Assembly: GCF_017873175.1 (NCBI RefSeq)
Contig: NZ_JAGGJW010000012.1
Span: forward strand, 1 to 64,000
DNA: 64,000 nucleotides
Source: Neorhizobium petrolearium
GTDB lineage: Bacteria > Pseudomonadota > Alphaproteobacteria > Rhizobiales > Rhizobiaceae
Reading direction: 5' to 3'
In this document: positions 1 to 7,339 of the stretch, piece by piece
Position numbering within the stretch: the stretch's first letter is position 1
Layout: the number at the start of each line of letters is the position of its first letter
Position numbers and translations under genes: made by a program
The notes under the pieces: model-generated
The model's database searches: none
Told to the model about the DNA's origin: nothing
The model's input: the letters and a program-made list of their open reading frames with translations, nothing else

Positions 1-92
1 ATAACCTCAATCCCTCGAACCGCCCGGTGCGGACCCGCATGCCGGGTGGTGTGGCAGGGGAGCGATCAAATAAGATCGCCCCCTATGCCGAT
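1..92 (+). mobile_element. 3' end of a group II intron (domains V and VI)
   Basis: Positions 19-50 fold as a domain V-like hairpin: a 9 bp stem (19-27 with 42-50, one G-U pair), an offset bulge, and a 4 bp GC stem (29-32 with 35-38). Positions 57-83 form a second hairpin (GGGG, bulged A, GCGATC, loop AAATAA, GATCGC, CCCC), as expected for domain VI. The wording of both resembles the 3' ends of bacterial group II introns. The intron-encoded reverse transcriptase would lie upstream, outside the window, so completeness cannot be judged. The exact 3' splice site is an estimate. Confidence 0.65.
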
Positions 93-116
93 TGATGGGG
101 CAGGAAGGGATGCGGG

Positions 117-644
117 ATGGAAAACCGATCGCACTTGCCGGACCCACTCCGCCGTATCGTCATCATGGGCAATGGCGGTGCCGGCAAGACCTGGCTGGCG
201 AAACGATTGGCGGTGCGGATCGGGATGGAGGCCGTGCACCTCGACGATGTCTACTGGCAGCCCGGCCGCTATGGCATCGCTCGCGATAAGTCGGTTGTCA
301 TTCAAGAGGTCAAGAAGCGGGCCGATGACGACGCATGGCTTATGGAGGGCGTCTACGGATGGCTTGTCGACGTGCTTCTTCCGCGTGCGACGCAATTGAT
401 CTGGATCGACCTTTGCGAGGAGGAGTGCGTTGCGAATATCCGGGCGCGCGGCATTCAAGGCGGGGAAAGCGAGGAAAGCTTCGAGGGACTGGTGAGATGG
501 GTCTCGGAGTATCGCGCGCGGAAGAACAACTGGAATTCCTTCGACGGCCACCTAAAGCTCTATAATGGCTTTTCAGGCGTGAAGGTTCGCTTGAAAAGCC
601 GGGATGAGATTGCTGCCTATGTCTGGGACATTTCGCGGACATGA
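117..644 (+). CDS. P-loop kinase-like ATPase (adenylate kinase / FlaR type)
   Basis: A 175-residue cytoplasmic protein with a Walker A motif GNGGAGKT at residues 18-25, followed by HLDDVYW near residue 41. That layout is typical of the small adenylate-kinase-like proteins often labelled DNA topology modulation protein or shikimate kinase-like. The substrate is unknown for this family. The start is the ATG preceded by a GGAAGGG ribosome site. It begins only about 25 bases after the end of the group II intron. The next gene is convergent, so it is probably a single-gene unit. Confidence 0.75.
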   Translation: MENRSHLPDPLRRIVIMGNGGAGKTWLAKRLAVRIGMEAVHLDDVYWQPGRYGIARDKSVVIQEVKKRADDDAWLMEGVYGWLVDVLLPRATQLIWIDLCEEECVANIRARGIQGGESEESFEGLVRWVSEYRARKNNWNSFDGHLKLYNGFSGVKVRLKSRDEIAAYVWDISRT

Positions 645-696
645 AAACACCGGCGCAACCGATATGCGCCGGCTGAATGGAGTAAGTTCGTATGGG

Positions 697-1209
697 TCAG
701 TTGCCGAACGCTGTGCGCAGCAGGTTGAGCTGGGCGCGGACGCTGTTTTCGTTGTCAGGCATGACGGTGGTGTCGGCGGGCCGATAGATTTCCCGGTCGA
801 GGAGGGCGATCCGGTTCTGCAGGCGGAGCGAACGCTCGACGAGCTCGCGGAAACCTTCCGGCAGGTCGAGCCAGCCCGGCGCGCTGCGGTCGACGTTGAA
901 GCCGTCGAGGCGTACCTTGCTCTTTTCCGACAGGACTTGATCGCGGCTCATCTCGCCGTTGTTGACGGCGCGTTGCAGGAGCAGCCAGGAAGCCATCTGC
1001 ATCAGGCGGGTGGTCAGCCGCATGGATTCAGCGGCATAGAGGACCGACGCCATGCGCGGCAGGACCTTGGAGGCGGCGCGCCCCGGACCGTCGAGATAGC
1101 TCGCGGTTTCCTCAACCAGGGCCATGCCCTCAGAGTAGAGCGCCTTGAACTGCGAGGAGGCAGCGGCGCGGCCGGCAAAACTGACGGTGTTCAATCCCTG
1201 TTCGGACAT
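697..1209 (-). CDS. rcdA: RcdA-like regulator of CtrA degradation (DUF1465)
   Basis: This 170-residue all-alpha protein matches the DUF1465 family, whose Caulobacter member RcdA is an adaptor that helps ClpXP degrade CtrA and other cell-cycle proteins. Recognisable parts are the N-terminal FAGRAAASSQF stretch, a long helical centre and a family-typical LALLDREIY-like segment near residue 145. I chose the ATG at 1209 because AGGA lies 8 bases upstream; upstream in-frame ATGs (1218, 1245) have no usable ribosome site. The C-terminal tail is short and acidic/polar. A CtrA-like box lies about 120 bases upstream, which fits the CtrA control of rcdA known in Caulobacter (inference here). Confidence 0.8.
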   Translation of the reverse strand: MSEQGLNTVSFAGRAAASSQFKALYSEGMALVEETASYLDGPGRAASKVLPRMASVLYAAESMRLTTRLMQMASWLLLQRAVNNGEMSRDQVLSEKSKVRLDGFNVDRSAPGWLDLPEGFRELVERSLRLQNRIALLDREIYRPADTTVMPDNENSVRAQLNLLRTAFGN

Positions 1210-1327
1210 CGAATTCATCCTGCTAACGCAATCACATTCAGGCAAATGGTCAAGGTCGAGTAAAAGTTCCCAACCGCTCTGACTGGCATGAACATGATAC
1301 TTATAATGGAAATCCGCAAGACGTTTC

Positions 1328-1342
1328 TTAAGGAAAGGTTAA
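1328..1342. promoter_or_regulatory. CtrA-like box upstream of rcdA
   Basis: TTAA, exactly 7 bases, TTAA, matching the CtrA core TTAA-N7-TTAA(C) except for the last base. It lies about 120 bases before the rcdA start. Binding has not been shown; a match of this size can occur by chance. Confidence 0.45.
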
Positions 1343-1489
1343 TACCCACAAGAAGTGGTAAATAGAGGCCATCTTCTTGAAATGAGACACATTTCAGGCT
1401 GTGAATACCGCTGCGGGCCTAGCTTGGGAAACGGACCCGTGCCGAAGCTGCCGCGATGCCGTGCCGAAGGAAAATCGGAGGAATGGTCC

Positions 1490-1524
1490 TGCAACAAAAA
1501 GAAGAGCCGCGGGATGGCGGCTCT
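1490..1524 (-). terminator. rho-independent terminator, minus strand
   Basis: An 8 bp perfect GC-rich stem (1503-1510 with 1517-1524) with a 6-base loop, followed on the minus strand by CTTCTTTTTGTTG. It would end transcripts coming from the DUF1192/MFS direction. Confidence 0.8.
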
Positions 1525-1676
1525 CAAGGTAAAACAGGGAGAAATCAGACCATTCGCCGAACGGTGAAACTGTCTGAGTCCAGGAAGCCTGGACAGATGG
1601 ATATTCTCCGTTAATGATTAATATTCCGTTGAGGCGAAGCAAAAAATACCCTTAAACTTCTCGATATCTTAGTTTT

Positions 1677-1868
1677 TCAAGATCTGAAGAAGCTGTCGGC
1701 GGCGCGACGGCCGGCATCCTTTCTCTCTTTTTCCGCTTCCAGTCGCGCGATCTCCTCTTTCAGGAGCTTGATGCGCGAATCGAGCTCATCGACTGAGAGC
1801 ATGGAAAGATCGGAGCCGATCTCATGGACTGTCGGCTTCTTGGGTCGATCGTCATCAAGAAAGCTCAT
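1677..1868 (-). CDS. DUF1192 family small protein
   Basis: A 63-residue protein whose second half is a strongly predicted heptad-rich helix (around residues 24-50, SVDELDSRIKLLKEEIARLE). This matches the DUF1192 family found across alphaproteobacteria, of unknown function. It overlaps the 3' end of the MFS gene by 4 bases (ATGA), so the two are translationally coupled. The conserved placement near rcdA suggests a housekeeping role, but none is established. Confidence 0.8.
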   Translation of the reverse strand: MSFLDDDRPKKPTVHEIGSDLSMLSVDELDSRIKLLKEEIARLEAEKERKDAGRRAADSFFRS

Positions 1869-3136
1869 GATGCCTCCTTCATCTCTGCGGTTGCCTCGTT
1901 CTTGGCGCGCGGATCGAGCGACAGGCTTTCCGGCGTCGCAAGCGGCCCGGCTGAGGTCGGCGCGGTCTGGTAGGCCTCGCGCTCCTCGACTGGCACCGGT
2001 GCGCGCTGGCGGCTGCGGATGATCGCATAAGCCGTTACCAGCATATGCGCGACCGCGGTCACAGCAAAGAGGGCATGCGGGCCGGCGAAGCTCATAACCG
2101 GGCCTCCGAGCGTCGGCCCGATGATCGTGCCGATACCATATAGCAGCAGCAGGCCGCCCGAAACCTTCACGAAATCCTCAGGTGCGGCGAAGTCGTTGGC
2201 ATGCGCGACGGCGATCGGATAAAGCGCGTTCGCCGCAGCACCATAGATCGCCACCAGGATAACGATGCTGTATACGTCTGTCGGCCTCAGGAGCGCGACG
2301 GCGAGGCCAGCCAGCGCCGAGGCCGCCGAAAGGCCGGCAAGCACGTGGCGGCGGTCCATGGTGTCCGAGAGCCGGCCTGCCGGAAACTGCATGATCGCGC
2401 CGGCAAAGATGGTAATGCTGACCATGGCGGCGACCGCGCCGTGGTCCAATCCCGCCCGGGTCGCAAAGACTGCCCCGAGCGTCCCGTAAGCGCCGTTTGC
2501 CGTGCCGATCAGCAGGATGCCGACGAAGGAAATGGGGGAATTGCGGAACAGGCCGGGAAGATCCAGCCGTGCCCGCTTCAGCGGCTGCGGAGAAGCCGCC
2601 TTGGAGAGCGTCGTCGGCAGCGCGGCGATGGAGTAGAGGATGCCGCAGACCATGAAGAGTATCGGCGTGGAAATATCCGCGAAGGGCACCATCAGCTGGC
2701 CGCCGACCACGCCGAACAGGGTGATCGAGATGTAGAAGGAGAAGATCGTGCCACGGCTTTCGGGTGTGGCGCGTTCGTTCAACCAGCTTTCGATGATCAT
2801 CGACGTGCCGGCGGTGCAGAAGCCGGTGATGGCGCGCAGGATCAGCCAGGCGGTCTGGTCGACCAGGATGCCGGTCAGGAGCACATTCAGGCATATCAGA
2901 GACAGGAAGCCGGAAAAGGCGCGCACATGGCCGATGCGGCGCACCACGTTCGGCGCCACGAAGCAGCCGATTACGAAACCGGAGGCCCAGGTGGTGCCGA
3001 GCAGCCCGAGCACCTCGTTGGAATAACCTTCCTGCGAGCCGCGCACTGGCAGGAGAAGACCCTGCAGGCCGTTGCCAAGGAAGAGGAAAAGCGTACCGCA
3101 GAGGAGGGCGAGGACGGGCAGAAGGTTTCGGCTCAT
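1865..3136 (-). CDS. MFS transporter (YcaD type)
   Basis: A 423-residue inner-membrane protein with about 12 hydrophobic segments. It shows MFS hallmarks: a loop 2-3 motif (NVVRRIGHVRAFSGF, near residue 65), an RAITGFCTAG segment in helix 4 and a repeated loop motif GRLSDTMDRRH near residue 260 in the second half. Overall it resembles YcaD-type transporters. The C-terminal 50 residues are a charged cytoplasmic tail. The substrate cannot be inferred. It is first in a two-gene operon with DUF1192 and is transcribed away from a repeat-containing divergent region. Confidence 0.85.
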   Translation of the reverse strand: MSRNLLPVLALLCGTLFLFLGNGLQGLLLPVRGSQEGYSNEVLGLLGTTWASGFVIGCFVAPNVVRRIGHVRAFSGFLSLICLNVLLTGILVDQTAWLILRAITGFCTAGTSMIIESWLNERATPESRGTIFSFYISITLFGVVGGQLMVPFADISTPILFMVCGILYSIAALPTTLSKAASPQPLKRARLDLPGLFRNSPISFVGILLIGTANGAYGTLGAVFATRAGLDHGAVAAMVSITIFAGAIMQFPAGRLSDTMDRRHVLAGLSAASALAGLAVALLRPTDVYSIVILVAIYGAAANALYPIAVAHANDFAAPEDFVKVSGGLLLLYGIGTIIGPTLGGPVMSFAGPHALFAVTAVAHMLVTAYAIIRSRQRAPVPVEEREAYQTAPTSAGPLATPESLSLDPRAKNEATAEMKEAS

Positions 3137-3305
3137 TTTTCGGTACTGTCAGCTCTTTTCGCGGATGCAGTCAATCATGGCATCGCGTGCAAGCATTGTT
3201 GCATGCGGATGAATCGGGCGTTAACGAAGGCGGAGCGGGTTCCCCCGAATCCTCTCCAGAGCTATCTGTGGTGAAGCGCAAAAATGTCCAGCCTGTGGCG
3301 ACTAA

Positions 3306-3406
3306 GCATGTCGCGCAAAAGTGTGCAGCGGTTTTGCGATAACGACATGCGTGAAAATAAGCACTTAAAGCGTGGTAAGCGTATCTGAAGGATCGCGACA
3401 CGCTTT
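3306..3406. repeat. rhizobial intergenic palindromic element
   Basis: Two nested hairpins: GCATGTCG-CGCAAAA (3306-3320) pairs with TTTTGCG (3332-3338) and CGACATGC (3343-3350), and AAAGCGTG (3367-3374) pairs with CACGCTTT (3399-3406). The wording matches, from memory, a dispersed intergenic element frequent in Rhizobiaceae genomes. It lies between the MFS gene and the small ORF at 3425. Confidence 0.6.
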
Positions 3407-3424
3407 AGCGAAACGAAGAATGGA

Positions 3425-3586
3425 ATGACGAAGACAATTTCAGTCCTGCTGATCCTCGCCATGGCGGCCCAGATCATCAAGCCGCTCGGCTTGCCGGGTC
3501 TCAGGCGTCGCGGCGATTTCTGGAAACTCGCGATCTTCGCCTTCGCGATCTGGGGTGCGACGCTGATCCTGCGCGATTTCTCCTGA
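3425..3586 (+). CDS. small membrane protein, 53 residues
   Basis: ATG to TGA encodes 53 residues with a hydrophobic N-terminus (residues 5-16), a basic turn (GLRRRGDF, 26-33) and a second hydrophobic segment (34-48). This suggests either a two-pass membrane peptide or an anchored protein. No Shine-Dalgarno is obvious beyond GGA just before the ATG. It converges on the PhzF gene 16 bases away. I do not recognise a named family. The compact coding look and good codon use make it more likely real than chance. Confidence 0.5.
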   Translation: MTKTISVLLILAMAAQIIKPLGLPGLRRRGDFWKLAIFAFAIWGATLILRDFS

Positions 3587-3602
3587 CGCTGCCGAGATTT
3601 CC

Positions 3603-4520
3603 TCAGCAGTCGATTGCACCGCGCATGACGGAGATGCAGCGGCCGGTAATGCGCACGTCGGTAACGATACCGCCCGTTTTCGCCACATCCAGTTCGATCA
3701 AGCTGCGGCGCCCCATCTCGACGCCCTGTTCAATCGTGATCTGCATGTTTGCATCCACCTCGGACGCCCGCGTCGCCAGAAAGGCGGAAAGGGCGGCAGA
3801 TGCGCTGCCGGTTGCCGGATCCTCCATGACGTTGTCGAGCGGCGCGAACATGCGGGCACGGATATGCCATGGATTTTCGGTGTTACGGACGTAAAGGAAA
3901 AGCGAAAAATCCCCTTCCGCACGCGGATGCCGGGCGGCCGCTTCGTGGAAGACCGTGATGTTCGGTCGCGCAGCAGCCAGCGCATCGAGGTTTTCAAGCT
4001 CGGCGATCGCGAAGGGCAGGCCGACGGAGGCGATAACCGGCTTGTGGCCGGAGATGCGGACATGAGCGGCTTCGATGGAAGCGCAGCCGGCAACGAGATC
4101 CGTCGGCACCTCGTCACCAAGTTCCAGAGGACGCGGCGCGCGGATCGTGGCGCCGGTTACCGTGTCGGCCTCGCGAAGAAGCGTGATCTCCACCAGTCCG
4201 GCGATTTCCTCGAAGCGGAGCCTCTCGCCGACCGGCCTGCCGAAGAGTTCCCCCTGGCAGCCGAGCACGAAAGCCGTGCCGACATTCGGATGGCCGGCAA
4301 AAGGGATTTCCATAGTCGGCGTGAAAATGCGCACGCGGGCGCTGTTCTCCGGATTTTCCGGCGGCAGCACGAACGTGCTTTCCGCATAGCCGAATTCGGC
4401 GGCGATCTTCTGCATCTCATCAGCTGTCAAGACGCGTGCGTCGGGGATGACGGCGAGCGGATTGCCGGCAAAGCGCTCGGTGGTGAAGACATCGACGGTG
4501 ACAAATTCGGCGGTCGGCAT
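3603..4520 (-). CDS. PhzF family isomerase
   Basis: A 305-residue protein with the complete PhzF / diaminopimelate-epimerase-like fold signature. The N-terminus reads FVTVDVFTTERFAGNPLAV, with the catalytic glutamate at position 47 (GYAESTFV), followed by the FAGHPNVGTAF motif near residue 74 and a second lobe DPATGSA near residue 218. Family members catalyse isomerisation in phenazine synthesis or act on unknown amino-acid-like substrates. No phenazine genes are nearby, so the substrate is unknown. It stands alone between convergent and codirectional neighbours. Confidence 0.9.
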   Translation of the reverse strand: MPTAEFVTVDVFTTERFAGNPLAVIPDARVLTADEMQKIAAEFGYAESTFVLPPENPENSARVRIFTPTMEIPFAGHPNVGTAFVLGCQGELFGRPVGERLRFEEIAGLVEITLLREADTVTGATIRAPRPLELGDEVPTDLVAGCASIEAAHVRISGHKPVIASVGLPFAIAELENLDALAAARPNITVFHEAAARHPRAEGDFSLFLYVRNTENPWHIRARMFAPLDNVMEDPATGSASAALSAFLATRASEVDANMQITIEQGVEMGRRSLIELDVAKTGGIVTDVRITGRCISVMRGAIDC

Positions 4521-4640
4521 AGCGGCGTCGCTCCCAGGATATGCAGTTCGTTAGTTAGTTAAACGACGAATTTCTCTTGCGCCAACCAATCTTTGTGATT
4601 CACCGATCAATAAAACGAAGGGCCGGCGACTAGGTGCGGA

Positions 4641-4838
4641 TCAGACCAGGCCGTGATCCTTCATCGCCTTTTCCTCGTCGCCCGTGATATAGGCAAAATC
4701 CCAGCCGACCTCTGTGAGTGCGTGCAGATCATGGCTCAGCCTCCTTTCCGCAGAGAGGTGGCGCCGCCAATTCGGGTCATCAAGACTTACCGACCGGACT
4801 GCCAAGCAAAAGGCCGCTCCGTTGCCGGTGCGGCCCAT
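4641..4838 (-). CDS. possible small hypothetical protein
   Basis: An open frame downstream of the aldolase gene encodes up to 65 residues from an internal ATG. The C-terminal 46 residues (from SLDDPNW to KDHGLV) look protein-like, with a charged helix and an acidic turn. The N-terminal part looks like noise, and the ATG lies only 2 bases after a GGAAGG motif. A TTG nearer the well-formed part is an alternative. I do not recognise a family; existence is uncertain. Confidence 0.35.
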   Translation of the reverse strand: MGRTGNGAAFCLAVRSVSLDDPNWRRHLSAERRLSHDLHALTEVGWDFAYITGDEEKAMKDHGLV

Positions 4839-4914
4839 TCCCTTCCGTGACAAGGTTCGTAGCATGGCGCCCGAGATCGGCGATATGCTCCGCCACCGAT
4901 CAATCGGGATCGCA

Positions 4915-5811
4915 TCAGGACTTATTGACGCTCGCGGCGTAGATCTGATCGATCGTTTCGGCCAGGCTGGTATCGAACTCTGCATCGCTCATCGTGACGC
5001 GCAGTTTTTCCGTCAGCCCGCGCGAGAAACTCGCGATCATGCCATGGTTATGGCTGAGCTTTTCGCAGGCTTCCGCTGTGCTGTAGCCGCCGGAAAGGGC
5101 GACGACGCGAATGACTGATTTATGAGCGACCAAAGGCGCATAGAAATCGGGGACCGTCGGGATCGTCAATTTGAGCATGACGGTCTCACCTGCTGGAAGC
5201 TTTTCGAGCCGTTCGGCGATCTCGTCGCGCAAAATGGCTTCAGCCTGTTCCTTTGTCGGGCTTTTGATGGAAACTTCAGGCTCGACGATCGGCACCAGGC
5301 CTTGGCCGATGATCTGGCGCGCAACCTGGAACTGCTGCTCCACGACGGCAGCGATCCCGGCCTTGTCGGCATGGGCGATCACCGACCGCATCTTCGTTCC
5401 GAATATTCCCTTTTCACGACCGCGGATCAGAAGAGTATCCAGATCGGGCATCGGCTTCATCGTTTGAACGCCGTTTTCCTCGGCATTCAGGCCCTTGTCG
5501 ACTTTGAGAAAGGGTACCACACCGCGCTTTTCCCAGAGATAGGACGGAACAGCCTCACCATCGACATCGCCGTCCATGGTCCGCTCGAACAGAATAGCGC
5601 CGATAACCTTGTTACCCGTAAAGGCGGGCGCGCTCATGATGCGGACGCGCATGGCATGCATCAGGCGGAACATCTCCTCGTCGCCCTGATAGTCGGTGTC
5701 GGACACGCCATAAAGGCGCAACGCTCCAGGTGTTGAACCACCGCTTTGATCCAATGCCGCAATAAATCCGGGCGCAGAGCTGATCTTGTTCAACATCTTC
5801 GCGTCCACCAT
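4915..5811 (-). CDS. fbaB: fructose-bisphosphate aldolase, class I
   Basis: A 298-residue Schiff-base aldolase that interconverts fructose 1,6-bisphosphate with glyceraldehyde 3-phosphate and dihydroxyacetone phosphate. The N-terminal FIAALDQSGGSTPGAL motif (17-32), PFLKVDKGL (near 100) and VVALSGGYS toward the C-terminus are typical of the bacterial class I enzymes annotated fbaB in Sinorhizobium. The length is normal. The gene follows pgk on the same strand, with a 215-base gap that holds a striking 26 bp palindrome, so it probably has its own regulated promoter rather than only read-through. Confidence 0.92.
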   Translation of the reverse strand: MVDAKMLNKISSAPGFIAALDQSGGSTPGALRLYGVSDTDYQGDEEMFRLMHAMRVRIMSAPAFTGNKVIGAILFERTMDGDVDGEAVPSYLWEKRGVVPFLKVDKGLNAEENGVQTMKPMPDLDTLLIRGREKGIFGTKMRSVIAHADKAGIAAVVEQQFQVARQIIGQGLVPIVEPEVSIKSPTKEQAEAILRDEIAERLEKLPAGETVMLKLTIPTVPDFYAPLVAHKSVIRVVALSGGYSTAEACEKLSHNHGMIASFSRGLTEKLRVTMSDAEFDTSLAETIDQIYAASVNKS

Positions 5812-5914
5812 ACTACACTCCTGTCCCTAAGTTGGCGCAAAACGCGCTCATATCTCCTAAGATGCCATCCGCGGATAACAGAAGTTTTTTTTAAGGGAAA
5901 TCCCGTGGTAAGTC

Positions 5915-5940
5915 ATTGAAACGATTGAAATCGTTTCAAT
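5915..5940. promoter_or_regulatory. 26 bp perfect palindrome upstream of fbaB (candidate operator)
   Basis: Two 12 bp arms (ATTGAAACGATT and its reverse complement) are separated by only GA. Half-sites TTGAAA / TTTCAA occur three times. The site lies 104-129 bases before the fbaB start. The symmetry and half-site wording recall LacI-family operators, but no regulator gene is adjacent. It has no T-tract, so it is not a standard terminator. Confidence 0.5.
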
Positions 5941-6026
5941 CGTTTAAAAGATCTAAAGTTTTTAAATGCTTCTTGACGCCGGAACGTGCGGACATAAATC
6001 CGCACGCCGATTTTTGGAATTATAGC

Positions 6027-7229
6027 TCAAGCCGCCTTGGAAAGCACGGCCACGCCCGGCAGTTCCTTGCCTTCCATCCATTCCAGGAAGGCCCCGCCCG
6101 CGGTCGAGACATAGGAGAAGTCGTCCGCCACGCCGGCATGATTGAGGGCCGAAACCGTATCGCCGCCGCCGGCGACCGAGACGAGCTTGCCGGCCTTGGT
6201 CTCTTCTGCCGCATGCCTGGCTGCCACGACGGTCGCCTTGTCGAAGGGGGCGATCTCGAAGGCACCGAGCGGACCATTCCAGACGAGCGTCGAAGCCCTG
6301 GAAATCCAGTCGTTGATCGCCGCCACCGATTTCGGACCGACGTCCAACACCATGGCGTCCGAAGGGATCGATGCGATATCGACAACCTCGTTGGCGGCGC
6401 CCGCCTTGAACTCGCGCGCGACGACGCCGTCGGCCGGCAGCACGATCGCGCAATTGGCGGCGTCCGCTTCCTTCATGATTTCCCTAGCCGTATCCGCAAG
6501 GTCGTGCTCACACAGCGACTTGCCGACATTGATGCCCTTGGCCGCGAGGAAGGTATTGGCCATGCCGCCGCCGATCACCAGCGCATCGACCTTTTTCACG
6601 AGGTTCTTGAGGAGGTCGATCTTGGTGGAAACCTTGGCGCCGCCGACGATCGCCACCACCGGGCGGGCCGGATTGCCGAGACCCTTTTCCAGTGCCTCCA
6701 GCTCTTCCTGCATGGTGCGGCCGGCATAGGCGGGTAGATGATGGGCGAGGCCCTCGGTCGAGGCATGTGCACGATGGGCGGCGGAGAAGGCGTCGTTGAC
6801 GTAGATGTCGCCGTTTTCGGCAAGCGCTTCGGTGAAGGCCGCGTCGTTCTTCTCCTCGCCCTTGTGGAAGCGGGTGTTTTCGAGGAGCAGGATGTCGCCG
6901 TTCGCCATAGCGTCGATCGCCTTCCTGGCATCGGGGCCGATGCAGTCGGTCGCGAACAGGACTTTCTGTCCGAGCACTTCGTTGACGGCCGTCATGATCA
7001 GTGACAGCGACATGTCGGCGACCGGCTCGCCCTTCGGACGGCCGAAATGGGCGAGCAGGATGACTTTCGCACCCTTCCCGGAAAGTTCCAGGATGGTCGG
7101 CGCCACGCGCTCGATTCGGGTCGCGTCTGTCACCTTGCCATTGGCGACGGGAACGTTGAGGTCGACACGCACGAGCACGCGCTTGCCTGCGATATCGGGA
7201 AGATCGTCAAGGGTTTTAAAGGCCGGCAT
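6027..7229 (-). CDS. pgk: phosphoglycerate kinase
   Basis: The 400-residue length is usual for the enzyme, which transfers phosphate between 1,3-bisphosphoglycerate and ADP in glycolysis or gluconeogenesis. Landmarks are RVLVRVDLNVPV (18-29), the substrate region HFGRPKG (61-67), the NDAFSAAHR segment near residue 145 and the C-terminal GGGDTVSAL nucleotide-binding loop. It lies upstream of fbaB on the same strand. The tkt-gap pair follows the same direction 3.8 kb away, and the block is split here by antiporter and ClpP genes. Confidence 0.97.
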   Translation of the reverse strand: MPAFKTLDDLPDIAGKRVLVRVDLNVPVANGKVTDATRIERVAPTILELSGKGAKVILLAHFGRPKGEPVADMSLSLIMTAVNEVLGQKVLFATDCIGPDARKAIDAMANGDILLLENTRFHKGEEKNDAAFTEALAENGDIYVNDAFSAAHRAHASTEGLAHHLPAYAGRTMQEELEALEKGLGNPARPVVAIVGGAKVSTKIDLLKNLVKKVDALVIGGGMANTFLAAKGINVGKSLCEHDLADTAREIMKEADAANCAIVLPADGVVAREFKAGAANEVVDIASIPSDAMVLDVGPKSVAAINDWISRASTLVWNGPLGAFEIAPFDKATVVAARHAAEETKAGKLVSVAGGGDTVSALNHAGVADDFSYVSTAGGAFLEWMEGKELPGVAVLSKAA

Positions 7230-7339
7230 GATGCTGATCCACTTGCTGAGGAAAAGTTCGTGCGGACCATACTATGCCAGACCGATGACGCAAGGCGGTT
7301 ATCCGATGCTTGCGCCATTCTCTTCGGGAACCTCGGCAT

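Larger units (their letters stand above)
1210..1676. other. gene-free stretch with rcdA promoter, terminator and possible sRNA
   Basis: No convincing coding region was found in these 467 bases. The stretch holds the upstream region of rcdA with a CtrA-like box (1328-1342), a strong minus-strand terminator (1490-1524) and an imperfect hairpin around 1570-1600. The minus-strand transcript that ends at the terminator is either the long 3' untranslated region of the MFS/DUF1192 operon or a separate small RNA. Confidence 0.5.

Noticed and set aside
4653..4850. Plus-strand frame over the hypothetical at 4641-4838
   Set aside because: Minus-strand frame looks more protein-like; the plus-strand frame has no ribosome site.
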